Part shown: positions 1 to 7,679 of the stretch, one piece after another
How positions within the stretch are numbered: position 1 is the stretch's first letter
Layout: each line of letters starts with the position of its first letter
DNA from: Verrucomicrobiaceae bacterium
GTDB lineage: Bacteria > Verrucomicrobiota > Verrucomicrobiia > Verrucomicrobiales > Verrucomicrobiaceae
Reading direction: 5' to 3'
NCBI GenBank assembly: GCA_027489965.1
Contig: JAIXZA010000038.1
Location: 1 to 50,873, forward strand
DNA length: 50,873 nt
The notes under the pieces: generated by a model
Databases searched by the model: none
Told to the model about the DNA's origin: nothing
The model's input: the letters and a program-made list of their open reading frames with translations, nothing else
Program-made: the position numbers and the translations under genes

Positions 1-2
1 GC

Positions 3-299
3 GCCGAGAACACCTTGAAGCACACCGAAGGCGGCACCGCCGGCCCCACGCAAATGGCCGCACGTGGCAAGCTCATCGCCGTCACGCAAGCACCCGGTAA
101 AGCCCCGCTCGGCAGCAGCGGCATCCAGATCCGATTTGAAACAGATCTTATCACCGAAGGCATGCGCCCCACGCGCATCGTCAAAGTGCGCCCTGCAAGC
201 TGGCCGGATGTCCACCTGCCCCGAGAAGAGTATCTCGGCAACGGAGCCTCCAGCATCGACGAGCGCTTCCCCACTCCGGACATCTTTCCTAACTACTGA
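3..299 (+). CDS. C-terminal part of a secreted-protein paralogue (5' end outside window)
   Basis: Only the last ~98 codons are present; the frame is open from the left edge to a TGA at 297-299. The protein is clearly a paralogue of the next gene: both contain ENTLKHT/ANTLKHT, the block PLGSSGIQIRFETDLI, then RPTRIV, VRPASWP, PREEYL, ERFP and IFP at the C-terminus. I do not recognise the family and assign no function. The internal ATGs are not likely starts, because the similarity to the paralogue extends to the window edge. It lies 7 bp before the next gene on the same strand, so the two look like a tandem duplication in one operon. Confidence 0.75.
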   Translation, partial: AENTLKHTEGGTAGPTQMAARGKLIAVTQAPGKAPLGSSGIQIRFETDLITEGMRPTRIVKVRPASWPDVHLPREEYLGNGASSIDERFPTPDIFPNY

Positions 300-306
300 T
301 TATCTT

Positions 307-1629
307 ATGAAATCGTTCCTTGTTCTTCGTTCCTTGTTCTTCGTTCCTAAAACCCTGGCCCTCACGTGCTCATTCGTCGTCCTGGCAAACGCCACGAGCG
401 CAGAACCAAGCACCAAGAACCAAGCACCAGGAACCGGCGCAGCCGAACCCTTCCGCCCCGAAGCCGGAAAGTTCCCGCCTCTTGAAAAAGCCCTCTCCTA
501 TCGCGGCGAACTCATCTTCGTGGATCACGCGAACCGCCGTGGCAGCATCCGCGTGCAGGGATCAGGCATGTTCTTCCGCAACGACCCGCACCCCTTCGCC
601 ATGCTGCCGTATGGCGTCGTGCGTTATCACGACGCACCCGCCGATCTGCGTGACATCCCGCTCGGCACCGTGATGCATGTCCACGCTTTCCTCCCGCCGG
701 ACCCGAAGACCTCTTCTGTGCCGGTTTTGCCAATCGATAGCGGCAAACAGGACGCCAATCACAATCGAGGTGCAGGCATCTTCCCCGCGGAGAATCATGT
801 GCTTCTCCTCGAAGACGAACCCAGCCACTGCCAGCGCCTCGGATTGACCTGGAAACTCAAGGAAGTGGAGATCAAAAACCACGCAGGCATGATCATCGCC
901 ACCCTCGAGCCAAAGAAAGGCGGCGACGCCAAAGCCACCGAAGAAAAACTGACCTTCGATGCCGCCACCCGCATCTGGCGCGGCCGTGAAAGCCTCAGCA
1001 TCGGGGAACTCATCGCCGAAGGCGCATGGCCCGCCGATGGCAAAAAATCCCTCGGCAACCAACCCGTCCAACTCGGCATCACCTGGAAGCCCACACCCGA
1101 TGGTATCTTCACCCGCTTTCACATCTCCGACATCTGGCTCGACGACGCCTCCATGCAACGCGCCGCGAAAAACCAAACCGAAACACACAAAGCCTTCATC
1201 CGCAGCCGCTGGATGGCAGCATGGATCGATGCCGTCGAGTATGGCAAGTTTGGCCGCGCCACCATCACTGCCACGCTCTTCGGCGGCATGGACCCATCTC
1301 TTTACGCCGACTTCACCAAAGGTGCTGCCGCGCTGATGAATCCAGTCGCCAACACCTTAAAGCACACCCACGGAGGCTACGGTCCCGCCCACATGGCCGC
1401 CAAAGGCCCTATCCAAGATGTCATTAAGTTTCCCGGCGAAGCCCCCCTTGGCAGCAGCGGCATCCAGATCCGCTTCGAGACCGACCTCATCATCGAAGGC
1501 ATCCGTCCTACCCGCATCGTCCGCGTCCGTCCCGCAAGCTGGCCCCAAGCCCAGGTCCCCCGTGAAGAATACCTCAGCGACAACCTCGAAGAGCGCTTCC
1601 CGGGGCCATCCATTTTCCCAAAGTATTGA
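307..1629 (+). CDS. Secreted protein of unknown function, tandem paralogue of the preceding gene
   Basis: The protein has 440 residues. The start is taken at ATG 307, just after the upstream stop, because it gives a plausible signal peptide: MKSFLVLRS, a hydrophobic stretch, then an ANATSA-type cleavage region around residues 30-36. Opening the frame further upstream would only read through the previous gene. The mature part has beta-rich segments (LSYRGELIFVDHANRRGSIR, a later IIATLEPKKGG) and ends in the block shared with the upstream paralogue. No catalytic motif or known domain was recognised. Odd points: 7-bp tandem repeats occur right after the start codon (314-348) and again in inverted orientation at 403-435, inside the signal-peptide and early mature region. 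Confidence 0.8.
   Translation: MKSFLVLRSLFFVPKTLALTCSFVVLANATSAEPSTKNQAPGTGAAEPFRPEAGKFPPLEKALSYRGELIFVDHANRRGSIRVQGSGMFFRNDPHPFAMLPYGVVRYHDAPADLRDIPLGTVMHVHAFLPPDPKTSSVPVLPIDSGKQDANHNRGAGIFPAENHVLLLEDEPSHCQRLGLTWKLKEVEIKNHAGMIIATLEPKKGGDAKATEEKLTFDAATRIWRGRESLSIGELIAEGAWPADGKKSLGNQPVQLGITWKPTPDGIFTRFHISDIWLDDASMQRAAKNQTETHKAFIRSRWMAAWIDAVEYGKFGRATITATLFGGMDPSLYADFTKGAAALMNPVANTLKHTHGGYGPAHMAAKGPIQDVIKFPGEAPLGSSGIQIRFETDLIIEGIRPTRIVRVRPASWPQAQVPREEYLSDNLEERFPGPSIFPKY
314..348 (+). repeat. Heptamer minisatellite next to a start codon
   Basis: Five consecutive 7-bp units alternate CGTTCCT and TGTTCTT, beginning 5 bp after the ATG at 307-309. Seven is not a multiple of three, so a gain or loss of one unit would shift the reading frame. 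Confidence 0.85.
403..435 (+). repeat. Second heptamer minisatellite, inverted relative to 314-348
   Basis: The 7-bp units read GAACCAA, GCACCAA, GAACCAA, GCACCAG and a final partial GAACC. The reverse complement of the 314-348 tract (AGGAACG/AAGAACA) is related, so the two tracts bracket about 54 bp in inverted orientation. The tract encodes low-complexity sequence (EPSTKNQAPG) after the predicted signal peptide. Confidence 0.8.
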
Positions 1630-1653
1630 GGGAGAAGTGGAGTGCTGGAGTGT

Positions 1654-1700
1654 TGGAGAAATGAGTCCAGCGAATCAGCACACCACATCTCATTACTCCA
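1654..1700. repeat. Intergenic inverted repeat with minisatellite-like arm
   Basis: TGGAGAAATGAG (1654-1665) and CTCATTACTCCA (1689-1700) are inverted repeats of 12 bp with one mismatch around a 23-bp centre. The left arm continues an imperfect TGGAGTGCT/GGAGTGTT/GGAG repeat from about 1638. It lies between a stop at 1629 and a start at 1716. No T-tract follows, so a terminator role is not supported. Confidence 0.5.
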
Positions 1701-1715
1701 AGCCTCCACCACCCC

Positions 1716-2987
1716 ATGATCCGCGCCGTTTTTCTCACCCCCCTCCTTCTCGGCTCTCTCGCGGCGCTCCATGCTGCCGCGCCCGATCTCTCCAAGGTCA
1801 CCTCGCGTGCCGACCTCAACAGCGTCATCACTGCCACGACGGATGCCGCTTTGAAACAAGCCCTCAGCGACCACGCCGATGCTATTCTCGCCGCTGCCGA
1901 GCGTCATCCGCACGTCGCGGCTTGCATCCGCACGATCGAGAGCGCACCAGGCTCGTTTACAAAGATCAACACCACGCCGGAGGCTTTGAAAAAAGCGACT
2001 GGCGGCGACATGGCGATCTTTGATACACTCACCCAGGTCAGCACCAACATCTCGGGAGGCAAAGCGCACGATCATCGCAAAGAAAAAGACGATCCCTACA
2101 ACGCCGCGTTCATCGAGCACCTCGGGCACATTGCTTCGCTGGAGTCAGTGAAGCTGGAGGCTTCGGGCATCCAGGACGACTGGGTGGCTCCGCTGCTCAA
2201 GCTCAAGAAGTTGAAAAGCCTGAGCTTGAGCGGCTTTGGCAGACTGGGGGATGCCAGCCTGGCCCAGCTCCAGCAACTCACCGAGTGTCCGGATCTCACG
2301 AACCTCGAGCTCGCCTATTTCGGCAAGGCCACCGATGCGGGTTGGGAAAAGCTCGCGGGCCTGAAGAACCTGGAGTCCTTCACGCCACGAGGCGCTGGGT
2401 ATCCAGGTCACTTCTTCGCGAAGTTCGATGGCTGGACCAAGCTAAAGCGCATCAACTTCCACAGCAACGGCCTGGATGACGAAGGTCTCGGCTACGTGTG
2501 CGAAAAGTTCCCGAATCTCGAATTCATCAAGCTCTGGCACTCCAAGCAACTCACCGATGCCGGTGCGGAGCACTTCAAGAAGCTCAAGCACCTCAAAGGT
2601 ATCGAGATCAGCTGTGCCAAAGCCACCGCAAGACTCATCAAGCACCTGCGCGAGTTGCCGATGGAATACGTGGCCCTCGAGTATGGCGTGTGCAGTCCGG
2701 CTGCAGAAGCCATCGCCACCGTCAAAGCCATCCCAACGCTGCGCAAACTCTCGCTCGATGCCAAAGCCTTCACAGACGTCGATCTGATCGCCCTCGTGGG
2801 GGTGACGCAGGTCCGTGAACTCTCTGTCTCGAACTTTGAATTGCCAGATACCCGCCTGGAGCAGCTGAAAGCCTTTGCCCATTTCAAGACACTCACGCTT
2901 GTCCGCTACGGTAAAGGCTACCCCGAAGAAACCCAGGCCAAAGTGAAAGCTTTACTCCCCAAGGTGGACGTGAAGTTTGTGAAGTGA
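1716..2987 (+). CDS. Secreted leucine-rich-repeat protein
   Basis: The protein has 423 residues and an N-terminal signal peptide (MIRAVFLTPLLLGSLAALHA, cleavage after ALHAAA). From about residue 130 onward it has leucine-rich repeats of roughly 24-26 residues, e.g. LESVKLEASGI, LKSLSLSGFGRLGDASL, LTNLELAYFGKATDAGW, LKRINFHSNGLDDEGLGYV and LEFIKLWHSKQLTDAGAEHF. The recurrent LTDAG-type turn matches bacterial LRRs common in Planctomycetes and Verrucomicrobia. LRRs usually bind proteins or other ligands; no enzyme domain is visible. It lies 56 bp upstream of the DUF1549 gene on the same strand and may be co-transcribed with it. The ligand is unknown. Confidence 0.85.
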   Translation: MIRAVFLTPLLLGSLAALHAAAPDLSKVTSRADLNSVITATTDAALKQALSDHADAILAAAERHPHVAACIRTIESAPGSFTKINTTPEALKKATGGDMAIFDTLTQVSTNISGGKAHDHRKEKDDPYNAAFIEHLGHIASLESVKLEASGIQDDWVAPLLKLKKLKSLSLSGFGRLGDASLAQLQQLTECPDLTNLELAYFGKATDAGWEKLAGLKNLESFTPRGAGYPGHFFAKFDGWTKLKRINFHSNGLDDEGLGYVCEKFPNLEFIKLWHSKQLTDAGAEHFKKLKHLKGIEISCAKATARLIKHLRELPMEYVALEYGVCSPAAEAIATVKAIPTLRKLSLDAKAFTDVDLIALVGVTQVRELSVSNFELPDTRLEQLKAFAHFKTLTLVRYGKGYPEETQAKVKALLPKVDVKFVK

Positions 2988-3043
2988 TTATGTCCCGCGC
3001 TCGCGTGGCATGAAAGCCACTGTTTGCCGACGTATAGAACTCC

Positions 3044-6007
3044 ATGCGCTTCCTTTGCCTCTTCACGCTCACCACAACCTCCGCCTTCGCGGTGGATTTT
3101 GTGCGTGAGGTGCGGCCCATCTTTGAAAAGCACTGCTATGAATGCCACGGAGCCGAAAAGCAGAAGAACGACTACCGGCTCGACATCAAAGCCATCGCAT
3201 TGAAGGGAGGTGAAGATCACGCGCCGAATGTCATCGCGGGGAAAAGTGCGGAGAGTCCTCTTTTTCGCTTCATTAGTAACGCGGATGAAAAAATCTCGAT
3301 GCCGCCAAAATCCAAACTCAGTAGCGCAGAGATCAATGTGCTAAAGCGTTGGATCGACGAAGGTGCTGTGTGGCCGGAGGGCGTGGACATCGCCAAAGTA
3401 GAAGACCGTCTGGACTGGTGGAGCTTTAAGCCATTGAAAGTGGCTTCGGCTTTAGCCGAAAAGCCCCAGCACCTTTCCATCGACACCTTCATCCGCGCCA
3501 AGCTTGTTGAGAAAGGCTTGTCACCCGCTTCCGCAGCTGATTCACGCACACTCATCCGCCGTCTCTATTTCGACCTCACCGGCCTCCCGCCCACGCCAGA
3601 GGAAATCGCCAAATACACTGCGCAGCCATATGAAAAGCTCGTGGACGACTTGCTCGCCTCACCACGCTACGGAGAGCGCTGGGCGCGTCACTGGCTGGAT
3701 CTCGTGCATTACGGTGAAACGCACGGCTACGACAAAGACAAGCCTCGCATGAACGCATGGCCTTATCGCGACTACGTCATCCGCGCATTGAATAACGACA
3801 AGCCTTACGCCCGTTTCATTGAGGAACAGGTCGCCGGCGACGTACTCTACCCCGGCACCACCGATGGCATCACCGCACTAGGTTTCATCTCTGCCGGGCC
3901 ATGGGATTATATCGGCCATGCTGAAGTTCCGGAGACCAAGCTTGATGGCAAGATCGCGCGTCATCTGGATCGCGATGACATGGTGCAAAACACCATCGGC
4001 ACCTTTTGCAGCCTCACGGTACAGTGTGCGCAGTGTCACTACCACAAGTTCGATCCCATCTCGCAGGAGGACTACTACTCGCTCCAGGCCGTGTTTGCGG
4101 GCATCGACCGCACCGATGTCGATTACTACCCTGACGACGCATCCATGCAAAAGTTCGCCGCGCTTCAAAAGCAGAAGAAGAAGATCATGGAGACTATCGC
4201 GGCGTTGGAGGAGCCTTTGAAGAAAAAGGCAGGTGAAGCCTACATCGCACTCACCAAGCGCATCGACGGTGCAGTCGAGAAAGGTGCGAATCTGAACGCG
4301 AAACCCGACTTCGGCTATCACAGCGCGATTTCACCCACGCAAGATTCCGTGAAGTGGGTGCAGGTCGATCTCGGCAAAAGAGTGCAGGTCGAGCGCATCG
4401 TGCTGAAGCCCTGCTACGACGACTTTGGCAAGATTGGCGGCGGTTTCGGCTTTCCGGTGCGCTTCAAGATCGAGGTCAGTGACGATCCGGCTTTCAAAAC
4501 TGGGGTCACACTGTTGTGGCGGAAGCATGACGCCACCTTCATGAACGATTTGGCCAATCCCGGCTTGAAGCCTTTCGAAAGCGGCACCGCAGGCGACGAC
4601 GGCGTCACAGGCCGCTACGTGCGCGTCACCGCCGTGAAGCTCGCCAAACGGAGCAACGACTACATTTTCGCGCTCGCCGAACTGGAGGTTTATGAAAGCA
4701 AAACGGGCCCGAATCTTGCGGTCGGTCGACCTGTGACCTCGCTCGATAGCATTGAGGCTGCGCCACGCTGGCGCAGAGCCAATCTCACGGACGGTATCGC
4801 TCCCGAAAGCCGCATCGAGGAAGATAAGCTAAAGCTCATCCGCGAACGCGATGCCCTGATGCTCGGGCAAGCGGATGAGGTCATGAAAACAAAACTGCGC
4901 GAAGCACGAAAACAACGCGATGCCTTGCCGCAACTGCCCGCGCCGCAGAAAGTTTATGCTGGAGCCGTCCACTACGGCAGTGGCTCTTTCAAAGGCACGC
5001 ACGGAGTGCCTCGCGTCATTCAGATGCTGAAGCGTGGAGACATGAAGCAACCCGGGCGAGAAGTCAGTGCTGGCACCGTGACGGCGCTGAGCAAACTTTT
5101 TCAAGTTCCTTTCAGTATCAATGGAAAGGAAGAATCCGCTCGTCGTGCCGCTTTAGCCAAATGGATCACCGACAAAAACAACGCACTGACCTGGCGCAGC
5201 ATCGTGAACCGCGTCTGGCAGCATCACTTCGGCAAAGGTCTGGTCGATACCGCGAACGACTTCGGTCGCATGGGAGGTAAGCCGAGTCATCCAGAAATGC
5301 TCGACTGGCTAGCCATGACATTTCGTGATGATCTTGGTGGCAGTTTCAAGAAGCTCCACAAGCTCATCGTGATGAGTGAGACGTATCGGCAGCAAAGTGG
5401 TTTCGGCTTTAGCCGAATCGAATCTGGAGCCAAAACTCAAGCCGCGATGGACGCCAACAACCTTTTCCTCTCCCATCAAAACCGACGCAAGCTGGATGCT
5501 GAGTCCATCCGCGACAGCATCCTCGCCGTTAGCGGCAAGCTAGATCTCGTCATGGGCGGCCCGAGCTTCCAGGACTTCATCATCGAAAAGCCCCAGCACA
5601 GCCCACACTACGAATACACCCTGCACGACCCCGAAGACCCCAAGTCATGGCGCCGCAGCATCTACCGTTTTATCGTCCGCAGCCAGCAGCAGCCTTTCAT
5701 GACCGTCATGGACTGTGCCGACCCGTCCATGCGAGTGGACAAGCGCAACGAATCCCTCAGCCCGTTGCAAGCCCTCGCCATGATGAACAACGGCCTCACC
5801 GTCGCCATGGCCAAGCATTTTGCGGAGCGAGTGACCAAAGAAGCTCAAGGTCTCGAAGTACAAATCAAATACGCCTTCAACGTTGCCCTCTCACGTGATC
5901 CAACGCCCGACGAACTGGCCCCCCTCATCGTCTACGCTAAACGCGAGGGTCTCGAAAACACCTGCCGCGTCATCTTGAACCTGAGTGAGTTCAGTTTTGT
6001 GGATTGA
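3044..6007 (+). CDS. PSCyt1-DUF1549-discoidin-DUF1553 protein
   Basis: The protein has 987 residues. After a signal peptide (MRFLCLFTLTTTSAFA) comes a Planctomycete cytochrome-c-like domain with CYECHG (Cys31, Cys34, His35) and a possible axial Met in SMPPKS near residue 85. DUF1549 spans about 145-345 and includes DLTGLPPTPEEI and a second CxxCH in CAQCHYHKFDP near 329. A discoidin-like (F5/8 type C) segment follows at about 424-555 (WVQVDLGKRVQVERIVLKP, RYVRVTAVKLA). DUF1553 spans about 695-960 (IVNRVWQHHFG, HPEMLDWLA). These proteins are exported, probably heme-binding, and nearly always paired with a Tat-exported DUF1501 protein; the biochemical role is not established. The likely partner here is 3.3 kb away (9371-10807). 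Two copies of the 16-bp palindrome TTCGGCTTTAGCCGAA lie inside the gene. Confidence 0.92.
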   Translation: MRFLCLFTLTTTSAFAVDFVREVRPIFEKHCYECHGAEKQKNDYRLDIKAIALKGGEDHAPNVIAGKSAESPLFRFISNADEKISMPPKSKLSSAEINVLKRWIDEGAVWPEGVDIAKVEDRLDWWSFKPLKVASALAEKPQHLSIDTFIRAKLVEKGLSPASAADSRTLIRRLYFDLTGLPPTPEEIAKYTAQPYEKLVDDLLASPRYGERWARHWLDLVHYGETHGYDKDKPRMNAWPYRDYVIRALNNDKPYARFIEEQVAGDVLYPGTTDGITALGFISAGPWDYIGHAEVPETKLDGKIARHLDRDDMVQNTIGTFCSLTVQCAQCHYHKFDPISQEDYYSLQAVFAGIDRTDVDYYPDDASMQKFAALQKQKKKIMETIAALEEPLKKKAGEAYIALTKRIDGAVEKGANLNAKPDFGYHSAISPTQDSVKWVQVDLGKRVQVERIVLKPCYDDFGKIGGGFGFPVRFKIEVSDDPAFKTGVTLLWRKHDATFMNDLANPGLKPFESGTAGDDGVTGRYVRVTAVKLAKRSNDYIFALAELEVYESKTGPNLAVGRPVTSLDSIEAAPRWRRANLTDGIAPESRIEEDKLKLIRERDALMLGQADEVMKTKLREARKQRDALPQLPAPQKVYAGAVHYGSGSFKGTHGVPRVIQMLKRGDMKQPGREVSAGTVTALSKLFQVPFSINGKEESARRAALAKWITDKNNALTWRSIVNRVWQHHFGKGLVDTANDFGRMGGKPSHPEMLDWLAMTFRDDLGGSFKKLHKLIVMSETYRQQSGFGFSRIESGAKTQAAMDANNLFLSHQNRRKLDAESIRDSILAVSGKLDLVMGGPSFQDFIIEKPQHSPHYEYTLHDPEDPKSWRRSIYRFIVRSQQQPFMTVMDCADPSMRVDKRNESLSPLQALAMMNNGLTVAMAKHFAERVTKEAQGLEVQIKYAFNVALSRDPTPDELAPLIVYAKREGLENTCRVILNLSEFSFVD
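3445..3460. repeat. In-frame palindrome TTCGGCTTTAGCCGAA, copy 1
   Basis: A 16-bp inverted repeat (TTCGGC TTTA GCCGAA) inside the DUF1549 gene, read as ASALAEK in a linker between the cytochrome-like domain and DUF1549. The same 16 bp recur at 5402-5417 in a different reading frame. Confidence 0.85.
5402..5417. repeat. In-frame palindrome TTCGGCTTTAGCCGAA, copy 2
   Basis: This 16-bp sequence is identical to 3445-3460, in the same gene but read in another frame (FGFSRI). It falls in a loop of the DUF1553 region after the conserved SETYRQQS, where homologues usually vary in length. Confidence 0.85.
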
Positions 6008-6055
6008 AGAAGATGACTGGTTGCAAATTTGGCATGTTGTGGACGCTTGAAAGTC

Positions 6056-7672
6056 ATGACTTGGTCCCAAAACTACGATCCGCTGGGCAATCTGATTTCT
6101 TCTTCACTCGTGGCATCATTGCCGGTGGTTGTCTTGCTTGGGTTGTTGGCTTTTTGGCATGTGCGGGCACATTTCGCCGCGCTTGCGGGTCTAGCGGCAG
6201 CAGCACTGATTGCTATCTTTGTTTACCACATGCCGGCCCAGCTAACGGGCATGGCGGCGGTAAGTGGCGCAGTGTTTGGCCTTTTCCCCATCGGATGGAT
6301 CGTGCTGAATGCGATGTTTGTTTACAACCTGAGCGTGGAGACGAATCAGTTCGCCGTACTGCAAAAACAGATTGCTGGCGTCTCAGGGGATCGACGCATT
6401 CAGGCGCTCATGATTGCATTTTGTTTCGGAGCTTTCATTGAGGGCGCGGCGGGGTTTGGAGCGCCCGTCGCCATTACTGGAGCACTGATGATTGGCCTTG
6501 GATTTAAGCCGCTCGAAGCAGCGAAATTGGCGCTCATTGGCAACACCGCCCCCGTGGCCTTTGGATCACTTGGCATTCCGCTCACTACGATGGCGGACAT
6601 CACCGGACTCGATCTCATGAAACTGAGCGCGATGGTGGGTAGGCAGTTGCCCGTCTTCTCCTTGATTGTGCCCTTCTGGCTTGTGGCGGCGCAGGTGGGA
6701 TGGCGCGGCATGGTGGCTATCTGGCCGGCGTGTTTGGTCACTGGGGCGAGCTTTGCGATCATGCAGTTCGTGATGAGCAATTTCCACGGCCCGTGGCTGG
6801 TCGATATCGTCAGCGCGGTAGTGGCGATGGCTGCACTAGTGCTCTTTATGAAGGTCTGGAAGCCGAAAGAGGATGCCGAAGTGATTTCGATATCCGAATC
6901 TGCCACTTCGCAGGCCTGGAAGGCTTGGATACCGTGGGTGTTTCTGACGTTGTTTGTTTTTGTGTGGGGCATCCCAGCGGTAAAGGCAGAATTGAATGCG
7001 ATCTTCAATCTGGAGATCGAAGTGCCTTTGCTGCACAAGACCATTGAACGTGTACCGCCGGTGGTCATTCATCCCGAGTTGGAGAAGGCCGTTTTCAAAC
7101 TGAACGCGCTGAGCACCGCCGGCACTGCAGCGCTGCTTTCGGGCATGTTGGCAGGTCTATGCCTGGGCGTGTCGCCGCAGCGTTTGCTTAGGGTCTATGG
7201 TCAGACGATCTGGAAGTTGCGCGTATCTTTGCTGACGATCTCGCTCATGCTCGCCATGGGTTACGTCACGCGCTACAGCGGCACGGACACGACGATGGGC
7301 CTCATGATGGCCTCGACAGGCGTGTTGTTTCCTTTCTTCTCACCGATCATCGGCTGGCTCGGTGTCGCACTCACGGGCAGTGATACATCCTCGAATGTGC
7401 TCTTTGGCAACCTTCAGCAAGTCACGGCGAACCAACTGAACCTCTCGTCAGTTCACATGGCGGCATCGAACAGCTCCGGCGGCGTCATGGGCAAGATGAT
7501 CGACGCGCAGAGCATCGTCGTCGCCGCTGTGGCGACGGGTGGTCGTCCTGACAGTCCTGATGCGGGCACCGTGCTACGCAGCGTTTTCTGGCACAGCGTC
7601 GCGCTGGCCATGCTCATGGGCGTGCTGGTAATGGTGCAGGCCTACTGGCTGCCGTGGATGATTGTGAAATGA
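6056..7672 (+). CDS. lldP: L-lactate permease (LctP/LldP family)
   Basis: The protein has 538 residues and many hydrophobic helices. It fits the lactate permease family (proton-coupled uptake of L-lactate or glycolate through the inner membrane). The start is ATG 6056, because the family N-terminus MTWSQNYDPLGN begins exactly there; an in-frame TTG at 6029 would add nine residues not seen in the family. Family features include FCFGAFIEGAAGFGAPVAIT, TGSDTSSNVLFGNLQ and the C-terminal region SSGGVMGKMIDAQSIVVA. It starts 48 bp after the DUF1549 gene on the same strand, an unusual neighbour since lactate genes such as lutABC or lldD are absent. It ends 7 bp from the stop of the opposing ATPase gene, with no room for a separate terminator. 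Confidence 0.93.
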   Translation: MTWSQNYDPLGNLISSSLVASLPVVVLLGLLAFWHVRAHFAALAGLAAAALIAIFVYHMPAQLTGMAAVSGAVFGLFPIGWIVLNAMFVYNLSVETNQFAVLQKQIAGVSGDRRIQALMIAFCFGAFIEGAAGFGAPVAITGALMIGLGFKPLEAAKLALIGNTAPVAFGSLGIPLTTMADITGLDLMKLSAMVGRQLPVFSLIVPFWLVAAQVGWRGMVAIWPACLVTGASFAIMQFVMSNFHGPWLVDIVSAVVAMAALVLFMKVWKPKEDAEVISISESATSQAWKAWIPWVFLTLFVFVWGIPAVKAELNAIFNLEIEVPLLHKTIERVPPVVIHPELEKAVFKLNALSTAGTAALLSGMLAGLCLGVSPQRLLRVYGQTIWKLRVSLLTISLMLAMGYVTRYSGTDTTMGLMMASTGVLFPFFSPIIGWLGVALTGSDTSSNVLFGNLQQVTANQLNLSSVHMAASNSSGGVMGKMIDAQSIVVAAVATGGRPDSPDAGTVLRSVFWHSVALAMLMGVLVMVQAYWLPWMIVK

Positions 7673-7679
7673 GTTAGAC

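Noticed and set aside
562..1188. Long antisense open frames within GC-rich genes such as the one at 562-1188 and those opposite the SGNH gene
   Set aside because: They are shadows of the coding strand created by high G+C at third positions; none has a recognisable motif or start context.
2997..3020. Terminator between the LRR and DUF1549 genes
   Set aside because: GTGGC/GCCAC makes a 5-bp stem but no T-run follows; read-through is more likely.
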